Positions 17,847 through 26,391 of a stretch of DNA of 48,180 bases are shown here, piece after piece; position 1 is the first letter of the stretch, and each line of letters begins with the position of its first letter. The notes beneath the pieces were generated by a model. It was given only the letters and a program-made list of their open reading frames with translations. It was not told the origin of the DNA and made no database searches. Source of the stretch: an uncultured Pseudoflavonifractor sp. (lineage in GTDB: Bacteria; Bacillota; Clostridia; Oscillospirales; Oscillospiraceae); NCBI GenBank assembly GCA_947644625.1, contig CANRZY010000004.1:1-48180 (forward strand), given 5' to 3'. Position numbers and translations under genes: made by a program.

Positions 17847-19363
17847 GTAGGCCGACCCCCTTTTTCTGTGTTATGTGGAAGGATCCCAAACATTTCGGAT
17901 ATAATGACAGATTCGTCCGCTTCGCCCCTGTTGTGTTCACCCACGATGGTTCCGCCACATACCACCAGGACGCGGTCACTCATGCCAAGCACCTCCTCCA
18001 GGTCGGAGGAGATCAGGATGATCGCGTGCTTCTCCGCAGCCAGACGGCTGCACTGCATATATATTTCATACTTCGCGCCCACATCCACGCCGCGGGTCGG
18101 TTCATCCAGGATCAAAAGCTTTGGCTGTGTCAACAGCGCGCGGCCGATCAAAACCTTTTGCTGATTGCCTCCGCTGAGCGACCAAATCGGCATATTGATA
18201 TTCGCCGTTTTTACTCCCAGCCCTGACGCCATATCGACGGCGGCGGCATTTTCTTTCTTTTTGTTGATAAAGCCAAACCGGCATATCCGGTCAAAATAGG
18301 ATAGGGTCATATTCAGTTTGACCGAAAATTTCCTTACAACGCCAAGGCGCAAACGGTCTTCCGTTACCATGTTGATCCCATTGTTGATCGCCTCCTGCGG
18401 AGAGCGGTTGACAATTTTTTTGCCGTTAAGGTACATGCTGCCGGAATCCAACGGGGATATCCCGAAGATCCCATTCATGATCTCGGTACGGCCCGCCCCA
18501 ACCAATCCGGCAATTCCCAGGATCTCCCCCTCTCGGACTTGAAAGCTGACCTGATCGAAGGTGTTCCGCTTACACAGAGCCTCCGCCTGAAATACCACAT
18601 CTCCAATCGGGGCGGATTTCTTTGGATAAAGATTCTCCATTTTCCGGCCGGCGATCATTGCAATCAGTTCCGGCATAGGGGTCTCCTCCGTTTTTCGGGT
18701 AGCGATCTTTTCGCCGTCCCGAAAAACGGTTACACGGTTGGCAATCTCAAATATTTCATCCAGCTTATGGGAAATAAAAATAACTGCCGTCCCTTGAGAG
18801 GAAATATCCCGGACGATCCGGTACAGGATCTCAATCTCTTTATCCGAGAGCGAGGACGTAGGCTCATCCATAATGACAAGCTTTGACTGGTAAGAGATCG
18901 CCCGCACCAGCTCCACGATCTGCATTTGCGCCACGCTCAACGTTTTCACCACCGCCTGGGGTGAAATATCGATCTTCAGACTATCGATCAACGCCTGGGT
19001 CTCCTGCTCGCAGCGCTTTTTGGAGTATAAGCCATGGCAGCGGAACCGGTCGGACCGTCCGATCCATATATTCTCCGCCACCGTCATGCTGGGAACCAGC
19101 TCTAGCTCCTGATGGATCATGGAGATCCCGATTTGCAGCGCGTCATGGGCGGACCTGGGCCGGTACGGCTTTCCCTCAAAGAGCATCTCCCCGGAATCCG
19201 GCGTCAATGTGCCGAGCAGAATATTCATCAGAGTCGATTTCCCGGCTCCATTCTCCCCGGCCAAGGCATGTACCTCCCCGGCGTTAATATCAAAGTCCAC
19301 GGATTTTAAAGCTTGATTGGAGTAGAACCGTTTGCTGATCCCTTTCGCTTCAAACAGTTTCAT
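17843..19363 (-). CDS. Sugar ABC transporter ATP-binding protein (RbsA-like, two NBDs)
   Basis: GENGAGKSTLMNIL, VAQMQIVELVRAISYQSKLVIMDEPTSSL, LSGGNQQKVLIGRALLTQPKLLILDEPTRGVDVGAKYEIY. Confidence 0.95.
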   Translation of the reverse strand: MKLFEAKGISKRFYSNQALKSVDFDINAGEVHALAGENGAGKSTLMNILLGTLTPDSGEMLFEGKPYRPRSAHDALQIGISMIHQELELVPSMTVAENIWIGRSDRFRCHGLYSKKRCEQETQALIDSLKIDISPQAVVKTLSVAQMQIVELVRAISYQSKLVIMDEPTSSLSDKEIEILYRIVRDISSQGTAVIFISHKLDEIFEIANRVTVFRDGEKIATRKTEETPMPELIAMIAGRKMENLYPKKSAPIGDVVFQAEALCKRNTFDQVSFQVREGEILGIAGLVGAGRTEIMNGIFGISPLDSGSMYLNGKKIVNRSPQEAINNGINMVTEDRLRLGVVRKFSVKLNMTLSYFDRICRFGFINKKKENAAAVDMASGLGVKTANINMPIWSLSGGNQQKVLIGRALLTQPKLLILDEPTRGVDVGAKYEIYMQCSRLAAEKHAIILISSDLEEVLGMSDRVLVVCGGTIVGEHNRGEADESVIISEMFGILPHNTEKGGRPT

Positions 19364-19383
19364 ACCTTATCCCTCCAAGGTGG

Positions 19384-19412
19384 GGGCATGAGGGCACGAA
19401 GCCCTCATGCCC
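19384..19412 (-). other. Intercistronic stem-loop (perfect 12-bp stem)
   Basis: GGGCATGAGGGC-TTCGT-GCCCTCATGCCC (minus strand) between the SBP and ATPase genes, no U-tract. Confidence 0.8.
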
Positions 19413-19421
19413 AGGTGCGAA

Positions 19422-20462
19422 TCACTCAAGCCCCTCTTCCGCCGCGATCTCGTCCACGTTGTCCAGCGTCATAAGCCGATAATATTGGTCGATATTGACC
19501 GTCTTATCGCAGGCCTCGCCGGAAAACGCTTTCTCCGCCACGTCTCCGCAGCTGTCGCCCAGAGAACGCAGAGACAGGCAAACGGTGGCGTCAAATTCGC
19601 CGCTTCGCAGTCCCGCGATGCCCACCGAGTTTCCGTCCGCGCTGACGATCACAAAATCGTCCACGGGATCATAATTCTGGGCCCGCAGCGCATTGACGAT
19701 ACCGCTGGTCATATCGTCTGCCTGGGAGATGAAGCAGTTGATCTCAGGATACACCTGCATCCAGTCCGTAACGAGATTATAGGCCTTTTCCGCCTCGGCG
19801 TCCGCGTAGCCTTCCATAATGAGCTTTACCCTGCCTTCGTTTTCCGGCAGGTCAACGCAGTTTTCAATAAACGCGTCATACTTGATCTGGGCGGGAACAC
19901 TGGTGGGCAAGCCCCGAACGATCCCGATGTTAAGATTCTGGTCCGGATGATCCTGAAGCCATTGGTTTACATAATCTGCTTGGCAAATTCCTCCAAGGGC
20001 CTGGCTTCCGCTTACATAGCAGTAGTAATCATCATCCTCCACCTTCGCGCTGCGCCCCGCAATAATGACCTTGATCCCCGCCTCGGTCATCAACCGGATC
20101 GCCGGAACGCTGGCGTCACTGTCACAGACCATTATAACGACAGCTTCGCAGCCCAGAGAAATAAAATTCTCACAGTTGGTAAGCTCCTTGCTCGTATCAC
20201 CGTCCGCGCTGAGGGAGACATAGTCCCAGCCATGCTCTGTGGCCATCCGCTCAAAATTGTCCAGTGTAAGCTTCATGGTACTGTCCAACGCGGACATGGA
20301 AAAACCGATCAAATGCTTTTCTTCCTGTTCGGGAGTTGCCACCACCGGATTTGATTCAAGCGTTTCCTTATCGTTGTCTGTGGGTGTTTTTTGGCAGGAG
20401 CTGAGGCTAAGGAGCATAACGGCTGTCAAAAAAAGCGCTGTTAGTTTTTTCATTTGATTCAT
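19422..20462 (-). CDS. Sugar ABC transporter substrate-binding lipoprotein (RbsB-like)
   Basis: Lipobox LSLSSC; periplasmic-binding fold IGFSMSALDSTMKLTLDNFE...CEAVVIMVCDSDASVPAIRLMTEAGIKVI. Confidence 0.9.
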   Translation of the reverse strand: MNQMKKLTALFLTAVMLLSLSSCQKTPTDNDKETLESNPVVATPEQEEKHLIGFSMSALDSTMKLTLDNFERMATEHGWDYVSLSADGDTSKELTNCENFISLGCEAVVIMVCDSDASVPAIRLMTEAGIKVIIAGRSAKVEDDDYYCYVSGSQALGGICQADYVNQWLQDHPDQNLNIGIVRGLPTSVPAQIKYDAFIENCVDLPENEGRVKLIMEGYADAEAEKAYNLVTDWMQVYPEINCFISQADDMTSGIVNALRAQNYDPVDDFVIVSADGNSVGIAGLRSGEFDATVCLSLRSLGDSCGDVAEKAFSGEACDKTVNIDQYYRLMTLDNVDEIAAEEGLE

Positions 20463-20495
20463 TTCCTTTCCGGTATATTTTTTAATATGTGGATA

Positions 20496-21410
20496 TTAAC
20501 GAAGGACAGATTGGCACATCCGGCGCAGGGTGTGCCGTTTCCCCTTAAGGGCAATGGACAATGCCGTGATAAGCTCCGGCGTCGCCATATTTTCGTTGAT
20601 CCCCGCGTCTCCAAGCATCTGGATATCCGCGCCGCAAATTTTATTGTCGATGGCAATTCTTTGGATCAGCTCTGCTTCCGAGCCCTCCATGGAGCTGTGT
20701 ATTCCGGTGATGGCAATGCCTCCCGCCGCGTGTATGGCGTCGATCAGATCCGTTACATACTCTCTTGAAAAACCGGGCAGCGTACCCACAGCCGGAACCT
20801 GAAACAGATTGGCTCCCGCTTCAACCGCCTTAGCCGCAAAATCCGCCGTCTGAAGCTGACGCATATGGACCGGAGCTTTTTTTAGTTTGGGTCCGTGCAG
20901 AACACCAGCTTCCACAAGAGCGCGGCCCTTTGCCTTTTTTGCCAGGACCCGGATGGCGGGAAGAAAATCGGGATCCTGCTCAAACCCATAAACGCATACA
21001 ATGTCAAATCCTTCTTCCAGCATTCTATCCATACGCGCTTCACTGGCCTGCTCCACAAACATTTCAACCGCCACAGGTCTGCCGATCATGGCCCGGATCT
21101 CTCTGGCACGCCATCCCTTCCCGGCCTGAAGCTGTATTTCCTCAAAAGCTGTGTCATCCAAGGGATCCTTGGAGGGCAGTCCGGGAAACATGGGACGTTC
21201 CGGGTCATAATAGCACAGCTTTACAAGATCCGCCCCCATTGCGGCGCAAGCCTCGGCGTTGGTCACCCCCTGGATCAGATTTGGCCCCTTGCTGCGCGCG
21301 CAGGCGTATACGCATCTCCCCTCTGACTCCCGGAGCGCCTCAAACAGTTCTTCCGGCGTCAGACACAGCAGCTCCGACGGCGTGCAGGTCATCAATCTCT
21401 TTTTCCCCAT
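20496..21410 (-). CDS. TIM-barrel protein (PEP phosphonomutase-like / DUF7916-like), function unknown
   Basis: NAEACAAMGADLVKLCYYDPERPMFPGLPSKDP... GIAITGIHSSMEGS barrel pattern; operon context with PTS genes. Family name is from memory. Confidence 0.6.
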   Translation of the reverse strand: MGKKRLMTCTPSELLCLTPEELFEALRESEGRCVYACARSKGPNLIQGVTNAEACAAMGADLVKLCYYDPERPMFPGLPSKDPLDDTAFEEIQLQAGKGWRAREIRAMIGRPVAVEMFVEQASEARMDRMLEEGFDIVCVYGFEQDPDFLPAIRVLAKKAKGRALVEAGVLHGPKLKKAPVHMRQLQTADFAAKAVEAGANLFQVPAVGTLPGFSREYVTDLIDAIHAAGGIAITGIHSSMEGSEAELIQRIAIDNKICGADIQMLGDAGINENMATPELITALSIALKGKRHTLRRMCQSVLR

Positions 21411-21431
21411 TCCCTTTCCTCCTTTCTTTCA

Positions 21432-21698
21432 CTATTCTGTAAGCCCCTCGATCAGGCTTCGCACCGCATCCAAGGCCTCCGCCTCATCTTTGCCGTCGCA
21501 TATCAATTCCACCCGCGCGCCATATGTAAATTTCCCTGTAAGAATATGGAGGGTGCTTTTGGCGTTTACGGGCTTTCCCCCGTTTGTATCCCGCATCGTG
21601 ATCTCGCAGAGAAAGCGGGTCGCTTCTTTGGCGATCCTTCCGGAAGGACGCGCATGCAGCCCGGAGGGATCATGGATGGTCACAATCGCTTTTTGCAT
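21432..21698 (-). CDS. HPr family phosphocarrier protein
   Basis: GLHARPSGRIAKEATRF (active His) and VNAKSTLHIL. Confidence 0.92.
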   Translation of the reverse strand: MQKAIVTIHDPSGLHARPSGRIAKEATRFLCEITMRDTNGGKPVNAKSTLHILTGKFTYGARVELICDGKDEAEALDAVRSLIEGLTE

Positions 21699-21718
21699 AA
21701 CTTCCTCCGACCTGTCAA

Positions 21719-22165
21719 TCAATTTTGAAAGATCCGCACAACCTCCGCCGCCGTAGCGCAGAGCATCAGCTTTTTAATACACTCGGGATCCACGATTTTT
21801 TCCGCAACCATCCCAAAGGTTTCCAAATGCTCCGCTTTATTCGCCGCGGCAACGCCTACCAGAATCCGAATGGGATTGTTATCCTGCTGGGGAAACACAA
21901 CAGGCTCCTTCAAGCGCAGAAAGCAAATTCCCGTCCCTTTCGCGCCGTCCTCGGCCCGTGCGTGGGGCATGGCAACACCGGGCGCCACAATGATGTATGC
22001 TCCATATCCCTCCACAAGGGAGATCATGGCGTCTATGTATCTGCGCTCCACAATGCCTTCCGCTACCATAAGTTCACCAGCCTGCGTGATCGCCTCCTTC
22101 CAATCCTCCGCCTTAAAATCCAGCATTACGGCGGATTCCTCTATGATCTGCCTCATCCTCTTCAC
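21719..22165 (-). CDS. PTS sugar transporter subunit IIA (Fru/Mtl/ascorbate type)
   Basis: ERRYIDAMISLVEGYGAYIIVAPGVAMPHARAEDG (active-site His). Confidence 0.93.
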   Translation of the reverse strand: MKRMRQIIEESAVMLDFKAEDWKEAITQAGELMVAEGIVERRYIDAMISLVEGYGAYIIVAPGVAMPHARAEDGAKGTGICFLRLKEPVVFPQQDNNPIRILVGVAAANKAEHLETFGMVAEKIVDPECIKKLMLCATAAEVVRIFQN

Positions 22166-22174
22166 CTCCGTTCT

Positions 22175-22525
22175 TTATTCTTCCCGCAGCCAGCCTTTGC
22201 TTAAAAAGGATCTCACGATCTCCTGGCGGATCTGCTCCTGATTGGCGATGTCCTTGACCTCGATCACCAGCGCCTCCGGCACTCTTTGCCGCAGCTCATC
22301 TATGCGCAGGGCCTCGCAAAAGATAACATCCGGCGTTGAATCCCGGCTTCCCATGGGGTTATCCTCCGTTGCGGGCTCAACGCTGTAATCGGTGATGCCC
22401 AAAGCATGAAACGCGTTTTCCACCGCCATCTTCATCAGCAGACAGGTACACACCCCTACGATGCACAAGGTATTGGCCGTAAGGGGCCTGGCATAGGGAA
22501 AGCTGTACTGGTACTTTTTCTCCAT
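22175..22525 (-). CDS. PTS sugar transporter subunit IIB
   Basis: TLCIVGVCTCLLMKMAVENAFHALGI resembles the IIB Cys P-loop; start at MEKKYQYSF, RBS AAAGGATGG. Confidence 0.8.
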   Translation of the reverse strand: MEKKYQYSFPYARPLTANTLCIVGVCTCLLMKMAVENAFHALGITDYSVEPATEDNPMGSRDSTPDVIFCEALRIDELRQRVPEALVIEVKDIANQEQIRQEIVRSFLSKGWLREE

Positions 22526-22551
22526 GTTTGATCCATCCTTTCCGTAATAAT

Positions 22552-22827
22552 TAGCTTCGATCAACAAGGGTAAACACGCCCCAGAGGCCCCAAAGGGCGC
22601 GCTGGTGGTGTTCTCGCCCTCCGAGGGCGACAAGCCCACGTTCGGGCTGTGGCCTTGCCATCACACCCTTTGGGGCCTCTGGGGTCCGAAGGAGTTTTGC
22701 GAGAGCCCAAAGCATTCCCGGCAAGGTTGTCAACGCAGCCTTACTGGCGTAAGGCAAGGAGACAAAACGCAGTCCGGAAGCGGCTTGGGCCCCGCAAAAC
22801 CGTGTCTGCCCTTGTTGATCGAAGCTA
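22552..22827. mobile_element. MITE-like structured repeat, copy 1 (276 bp, TA-flanked)
   Basis: Perfect TIRs TAGCTTCGATCAACAAGGG at both ends; internal perfect 19-bp inverted repeat CCCCAGAGGCCCCAAAGGG (22579-22597) / CCCTTTGGGGCCTCTGGGG (22666-22684); near-identical to 32526-32802. Confidence 0.9.
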
Positions 22828-24141
22828 GCCAAAAGGTATTTCCCGAGGGCCAAAAAGCAACCTTCCCAGCAGGATAGCAATGGGATAGAGCAAAAGCCGG
22901 TCATCCGGTTCGGAGGCAACATTACAAAAATATTCCGCAGTGTAGAACGCCCCGCCAAGATACTGGATCAGCAAGCTGCCTCCGGCCATAAGTAGCGCGG
23001 TAACAACGCCGCCAATGACGGCTCCTCTCCGTCCGCCAGCCTTGTTTCCAAAGACCGCCGCGCCGCCGGCGGCCATATAGAAATAGAGCGTGGCCCCCCC
23101 AATAAATCCCCAGCCCAGCTTTGCAAACAGCAGCATCAGGGCAAAAAAGAGTACCGAGCCGGAAACGGCTCCAAACAATACCGCGTTCTGCCCAAAGGGA
23201 AACAGCGTCGGAACATCCATCGCCGCCTTTGCGTTGGGGACCAGCTTTTGGCTAACCGCCCCCAACGCCGGCATCAGCTCGCTGGTGATCATACGCAAGC
23301 CGCTTGTCAGGATAAAATAGCCCGCGGAAAATTGAAGACCCTGGGCTACCGCCCAAACCGGTACCGGAAGCTGCGTGCCGCATACCTCCCTTGCCGCCTC
23401 GGTTCCGCAAGCCGCGCAGAAAGCCAGGATCGCCGCGCTTTGCAGCAAAAACATACATACCCCCATATCACGCAGCACCGCCGCAAGCTTGGGCAGTTTT
23501 ATTTCTTCGGTATCATCGCCATCCCGCCGTTTACGGACCAGCAGCTTTACCGCCAGGGCCGTTATGGCGATAGAGATGGATGTCTGATGTCCGTAAGCCG
23601 CAGCCGAGTCGCCCCGAATGCGTTCTATCTGCTTATCGATATACATTGGCTGGATACAATACCAAAGCCCTGTGATCACCGTACCGAAGGCCACCACATA
23701 CAGCCAATTTGTTTCCTTATACACGGTTACCGCTATGCCGGTCGTTAACAGCGCCAAACGCAGAAGCACGTGACAGCCTCCCATATAGACGATCTTCCGT
23801 CCCTCAGGCACAAGCTTTCGCTCGATCAGCAGATGGAGCAAAAAGCCAAACGCCATGACCGGAACATAGTAGATCCCATTTGACCGAAAAAAAGCGTTGG
23901 TGTTCGCCGGAGCCTCCACCCCAAAGGCGGCTGTCGCCAGAAGGCGAAGTCGGTTTGCCGTATCAAGGAATACAAAGACGCCGGTATTAAAAATGAGAAA
24001 GCCGGTCACGGCCTTGACCGCCGAACAGAATATCTGCCCGGCGCTCTTTCTCATCATCGCCTGGGCGGCCATAACAAGAACGCCAAACATACACGCGGTC
24101 ACGACACAGTCAAGATCTATCCATTCTAAAATAGACTGCAT
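22825..24141 (-). CDS. PTS sugar transporter subunit IIC (ascorbate-type)
   Basis: UlaA/SgaT-like membrane protein: FGVLVMAAQAMMRKSAGQ...FLIFNTGVFVF...; follows PRD regulator; stop TAG is completed by the repeat terminus. Confidence 0.85.
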   Translation of the reverse strand: MQSILEWIDLDCVVTACMFGVLVMAAQAMMRKSAGQIFCSAVKAVTGFLIFNTGVFVFLDTANRLRLLATAAFGVEAPANTNAFFRSNGIYYVPVMAFGFLLHLLIERKLVPEGRKIVYMGGCHVLLRLALLTTGIAVTVYKETNWLYVVAFGTVITGLWYCIQPMYIDKQIERIRGDSAAAYGHQTSISIAITALAVKLLVRKRRDGDDTEEIKLPKLAAVLRDMGVCMFLLQSAAILAFCAACGTEAAREVCGTQLPVPVWAVAQGLQFSAGYFILTSGLRMITSELMPALGAVSQKLVPNAKAAMDVPTLFPFGQNAVLFGAVSGSVLFFALMLLFAKLGWGFIGGATLYFYMAAGGAAVFGNKAGGRRGAVIGGVVTALLMAGGSLLIQYLGGAFYTAEYFCNVASEPDDRLLLYPIAILLGRLLFGPREIPFG

Positions 24142-24157
24142 ATATCCTTCCTCCCTT

Positions 24158-26005
24158 CTATCCGTATAATAATTTGACAATATCCTCTATATGCCGCGCA
24201 TCCAGGATCCCGGCCCTGGCCCTATTGTCGGAAAGGATATTTGCCAGCGCCCCCAAGGCCCGCTGATGAAGCTTGTTATCCAGCGCGGCAATGACGATCA
24301 CAAGCCGGATCGGATGATCCTCCATATCAAGCAAATAGACCGGCTGCTTTAAGCGCAGCAGACTAAAGCCCAACATACGCACCTGTGAGGAGTATGCGTG
24401 AGGAATCAGCGTTTCGGAAAACACCTCGTAATAAGTGCCATGAGTCAGGGTCAATCCGATCATCTCGTCAACATAACCCGGTAAAATGGCCCCCTCCCGC
24501 AAAAGCGGCTCGGCGGCGGTCCTCACCGCCGTTTTCCAATCCCCGCAGGCGTCCATCATTTGAATATACTCCGGCTTCAGTACCTTTTTCAGCTTTGGGG
24601 GCCTTAATACGTCGGCAACCACCCTGCGTTCCGCGGGAGACGCCATTTTCAGCAGATTCCGTAATACGGTCTCGTTCCGAATATCGCAATACTCCTTCAT
24701 CTGCTGGATACATAAATGAACGCTTCCCGACTCCAGATCCAATTCGGTTTGTTGTATCCGCTCCGCCTCCCATTCCCCCTGCTCCTCCGGCCCTGGGGCC
24801 GCCCTGTCGGACTCCAAGATCTTCAGCAGGTAGGATACGATAAACGCCGTTTCATCCTCACACACATACAGCAAGGAATCCATCCGAAGCCCGCGCAAAA
24901 GCATGTTTACAATACAAAACACATCGTTGTGCTTCCGCTTCATGGACAGCAGCTTTGGATAAACGATGGGAAAATCATATTTGGCGCAGAAGGAGGCAAA
25001 CAGCAAATGCCGGGACAATTCCTGGATCAACGCCTGGTCCTCTACCGGCTGGACATTCACGATCAGGGAAAACCGATAGATCAGTTCGGCGGCGATCCAC
25101 TCAAAATGGCACATCTGCTTGGGCAGCAGCTCCTGCCGTAGGTCTGCGTTATCTCCCGCATATCCCAAAAGAAGGGCGATATAGGGAAGCTCGTTCCCAT
25201 CTACCGCGCACCCAGGCTCCTCCGCCAGCTCGCCAGCCAGCTTCCGCGCCAAACTCCACGCCCGGGAGGAGCGGGGCACATCGCACATTTGGCCGTGGTA
25301 GACCGTATCCCTTCCCCCACGCAGGAAAAGCAGAGAGAGCAAGCAGGCCGCCCGGTTGAGGTATTCTATGGTACAGGGTATCTGCTCCTCCCGAAACAGC
25401 TCCCACAGCCGCTGCGCAATTTTGTGCGGGGATACCAGGCTTGTCCTGTGCAATACCGTGCGTACCACACTGGAGAAAAGCTCGATGCTGCCCAGCCTGT
25501 CAATATGCATCAGCACAAAATTCCGAACGCTCTCCTGCCTGCCTCCCAAAAAATACCCTTGCTGCCGGCTGAAGCGAAGGGAGATCGAATGCTCAGCCGC
25601 AGCCGCCCTGATCTGCTTCAGATCCCGGATCACCGTATTCTTGCTGATTTTAAAGGCAGACTGGAAATGGAATACGGAAAGCTCCTCATCGGCGCAAAAA
25701 ATATATATGATCTCCGCCGATTGCCGGATCTGGGGATCCTGGTCGTCCAGAATCAGCTTGCAGCCATCCGTATCCGCCAGTCTTGCGAAAAATTCGGACC
25801 AGGAAAATGTGACCAGCACGGAATCATTTGTAACAACAAGCTCCGGCAGTCGGTATCCGGCAAGATACTCATTGATCCAATGCAGCCGATACCTTAACTG
25901 AGAACGGCTGAGGTTATATCCCTGCTCAAGGGTCTCCAGCGGAACGCTGCCCGCCTTAACGATATCCTGAAGGATCCGAAAGCCGCTCTTCCTATAGTCA
26001 TCCAT
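24158..26005 (-). CDS. PRD-containing transcriptional regulator with C-terminal EIIA domain (MtlR/BglG type)
   Basis: N-terminal HTHs, central PRD-like helices, C-terminal GYVDEMIGLTLTHGTYYEVFSETLIPHAYSSQVRMLGFSLLRLKQPV (EIIA). Confidence 0.88.
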   Translation of the reverse strand: MDDYRKSGFRILQDIVKAGSVPLETLEQGYNLSRSQLRYRLHWINEYLAGYRLPELVVTNDSVLVTFSWSEFFARLADTDGCKLILDDQDPQIRQSAEIIYIFCADEELSVFHFQSAFKISKNTVIRDLKQIRAAAAEHSISLRFSRQQGYFLGGRQESVRNFVLMHIDRLGSIELFSSVVRTVLHRTSLVSPHKIAQRLWELFREEQIPCTIEYLNRAACLLSLLFLRGGRDTVYHGQMCDVPRSSRAWSLARKLAGELAEEPGCAVDGNELPYIALLLGYAGDNADLRQELLPKQMCHFEWIAAELIYRFSLIVNVQPVEDQALIQELSRHLLFASFCAKYDFPIVYPKLLSMKRKHNDVFCIVNMLLRGLRMDSLLYVCEDETAFIVSYLLKILESDRAAPGPEEQGEWEAERIQQTELDLESGSVHLCIQQMKEYCDIRNETVLRNLLKMASPAERRVVADVLRPPKLKKVLKPEYIQMMDACGDWKTAVRTAAEPLLREGAILPGYVDEMIGLTLTHGTYYEVFSETLIPHAYSSQVRMLGFSLLRLKQPVYLLDMEDHPIRLVIVIAALDNKLHQRALGALANILSDNRARAGILDARHIEDIVKLLYG

Positions 26006-26170
26006 TTCTCGTCTCCTTGCCGTGACCGCGCAGCCGCCCTATCCAAAGGACCGGGCCTGCGTATTTCCTGTTTTTAAAGTAACATCCAGCATTTTAAAAG
26101 GCAACCAATATTGAGGCCAACTTTTTAGCAGGTTGGGATAATTCCGCCAAAAAGGTGGGTATTGTGTACA

Positions 26171-26206
26171 AAATAGACAGCGTTTTCTATGCCGTTTTGT
26201 CTATTT
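26171..26206. promoter_or_regulatory. Inverted repeat upstream of the PRD-regulator operon
   Basis: AAATAGACA - N18 - TGTCTATTT between the regulator and the next gene. Confidence 0.45.
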
Positions 26207-26305
26207 CGCCAGCCCCTTCCCACATTCAGGCCACTATATACACTCTAGTATTCTGTCCCACCAGCCCCGGTATACCCGTTTGCAGCTTCCCGTGGGCACA
26301 AAAAA

Positions 26306-26336
26306 GCGCGGCCGTTAAGCCGCGCTTTTCCGTTTG
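26306..26336. terminator. Intrinsic terminator
   Basis: AAAAGCGCGGCcgttaaGCCGCGCTTTT. Confidence 0.85.
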
Positions 26337-26391
26337 TTCCCTTGTAATGAAAATCCTCTGCCTAACTGAAAAACGATTGCTTTTCCATTCC

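Noticed and set aside
22551-22958. ORFs translating the repeat (22551-22958 minus, 22605-22877 plus, 32436-32732 minus, 32535-33248 plus, 29102-29335 plus)
   Set aside because: They arise from the MITE-like element itself (LPYASKAALTTLPG..LRTPEAPKG..) and recur only because the DNA repeats; likely spurious proteins.
24158-24180. IIC start at 24180 overlapping the regulator gene
   Set aside because: Internal start at 24141 (MQSILEWIDLDC) with upstream GGAAGGA is more plausible than the upstream MSNYYTDRR start inside the regulator's 3' end.
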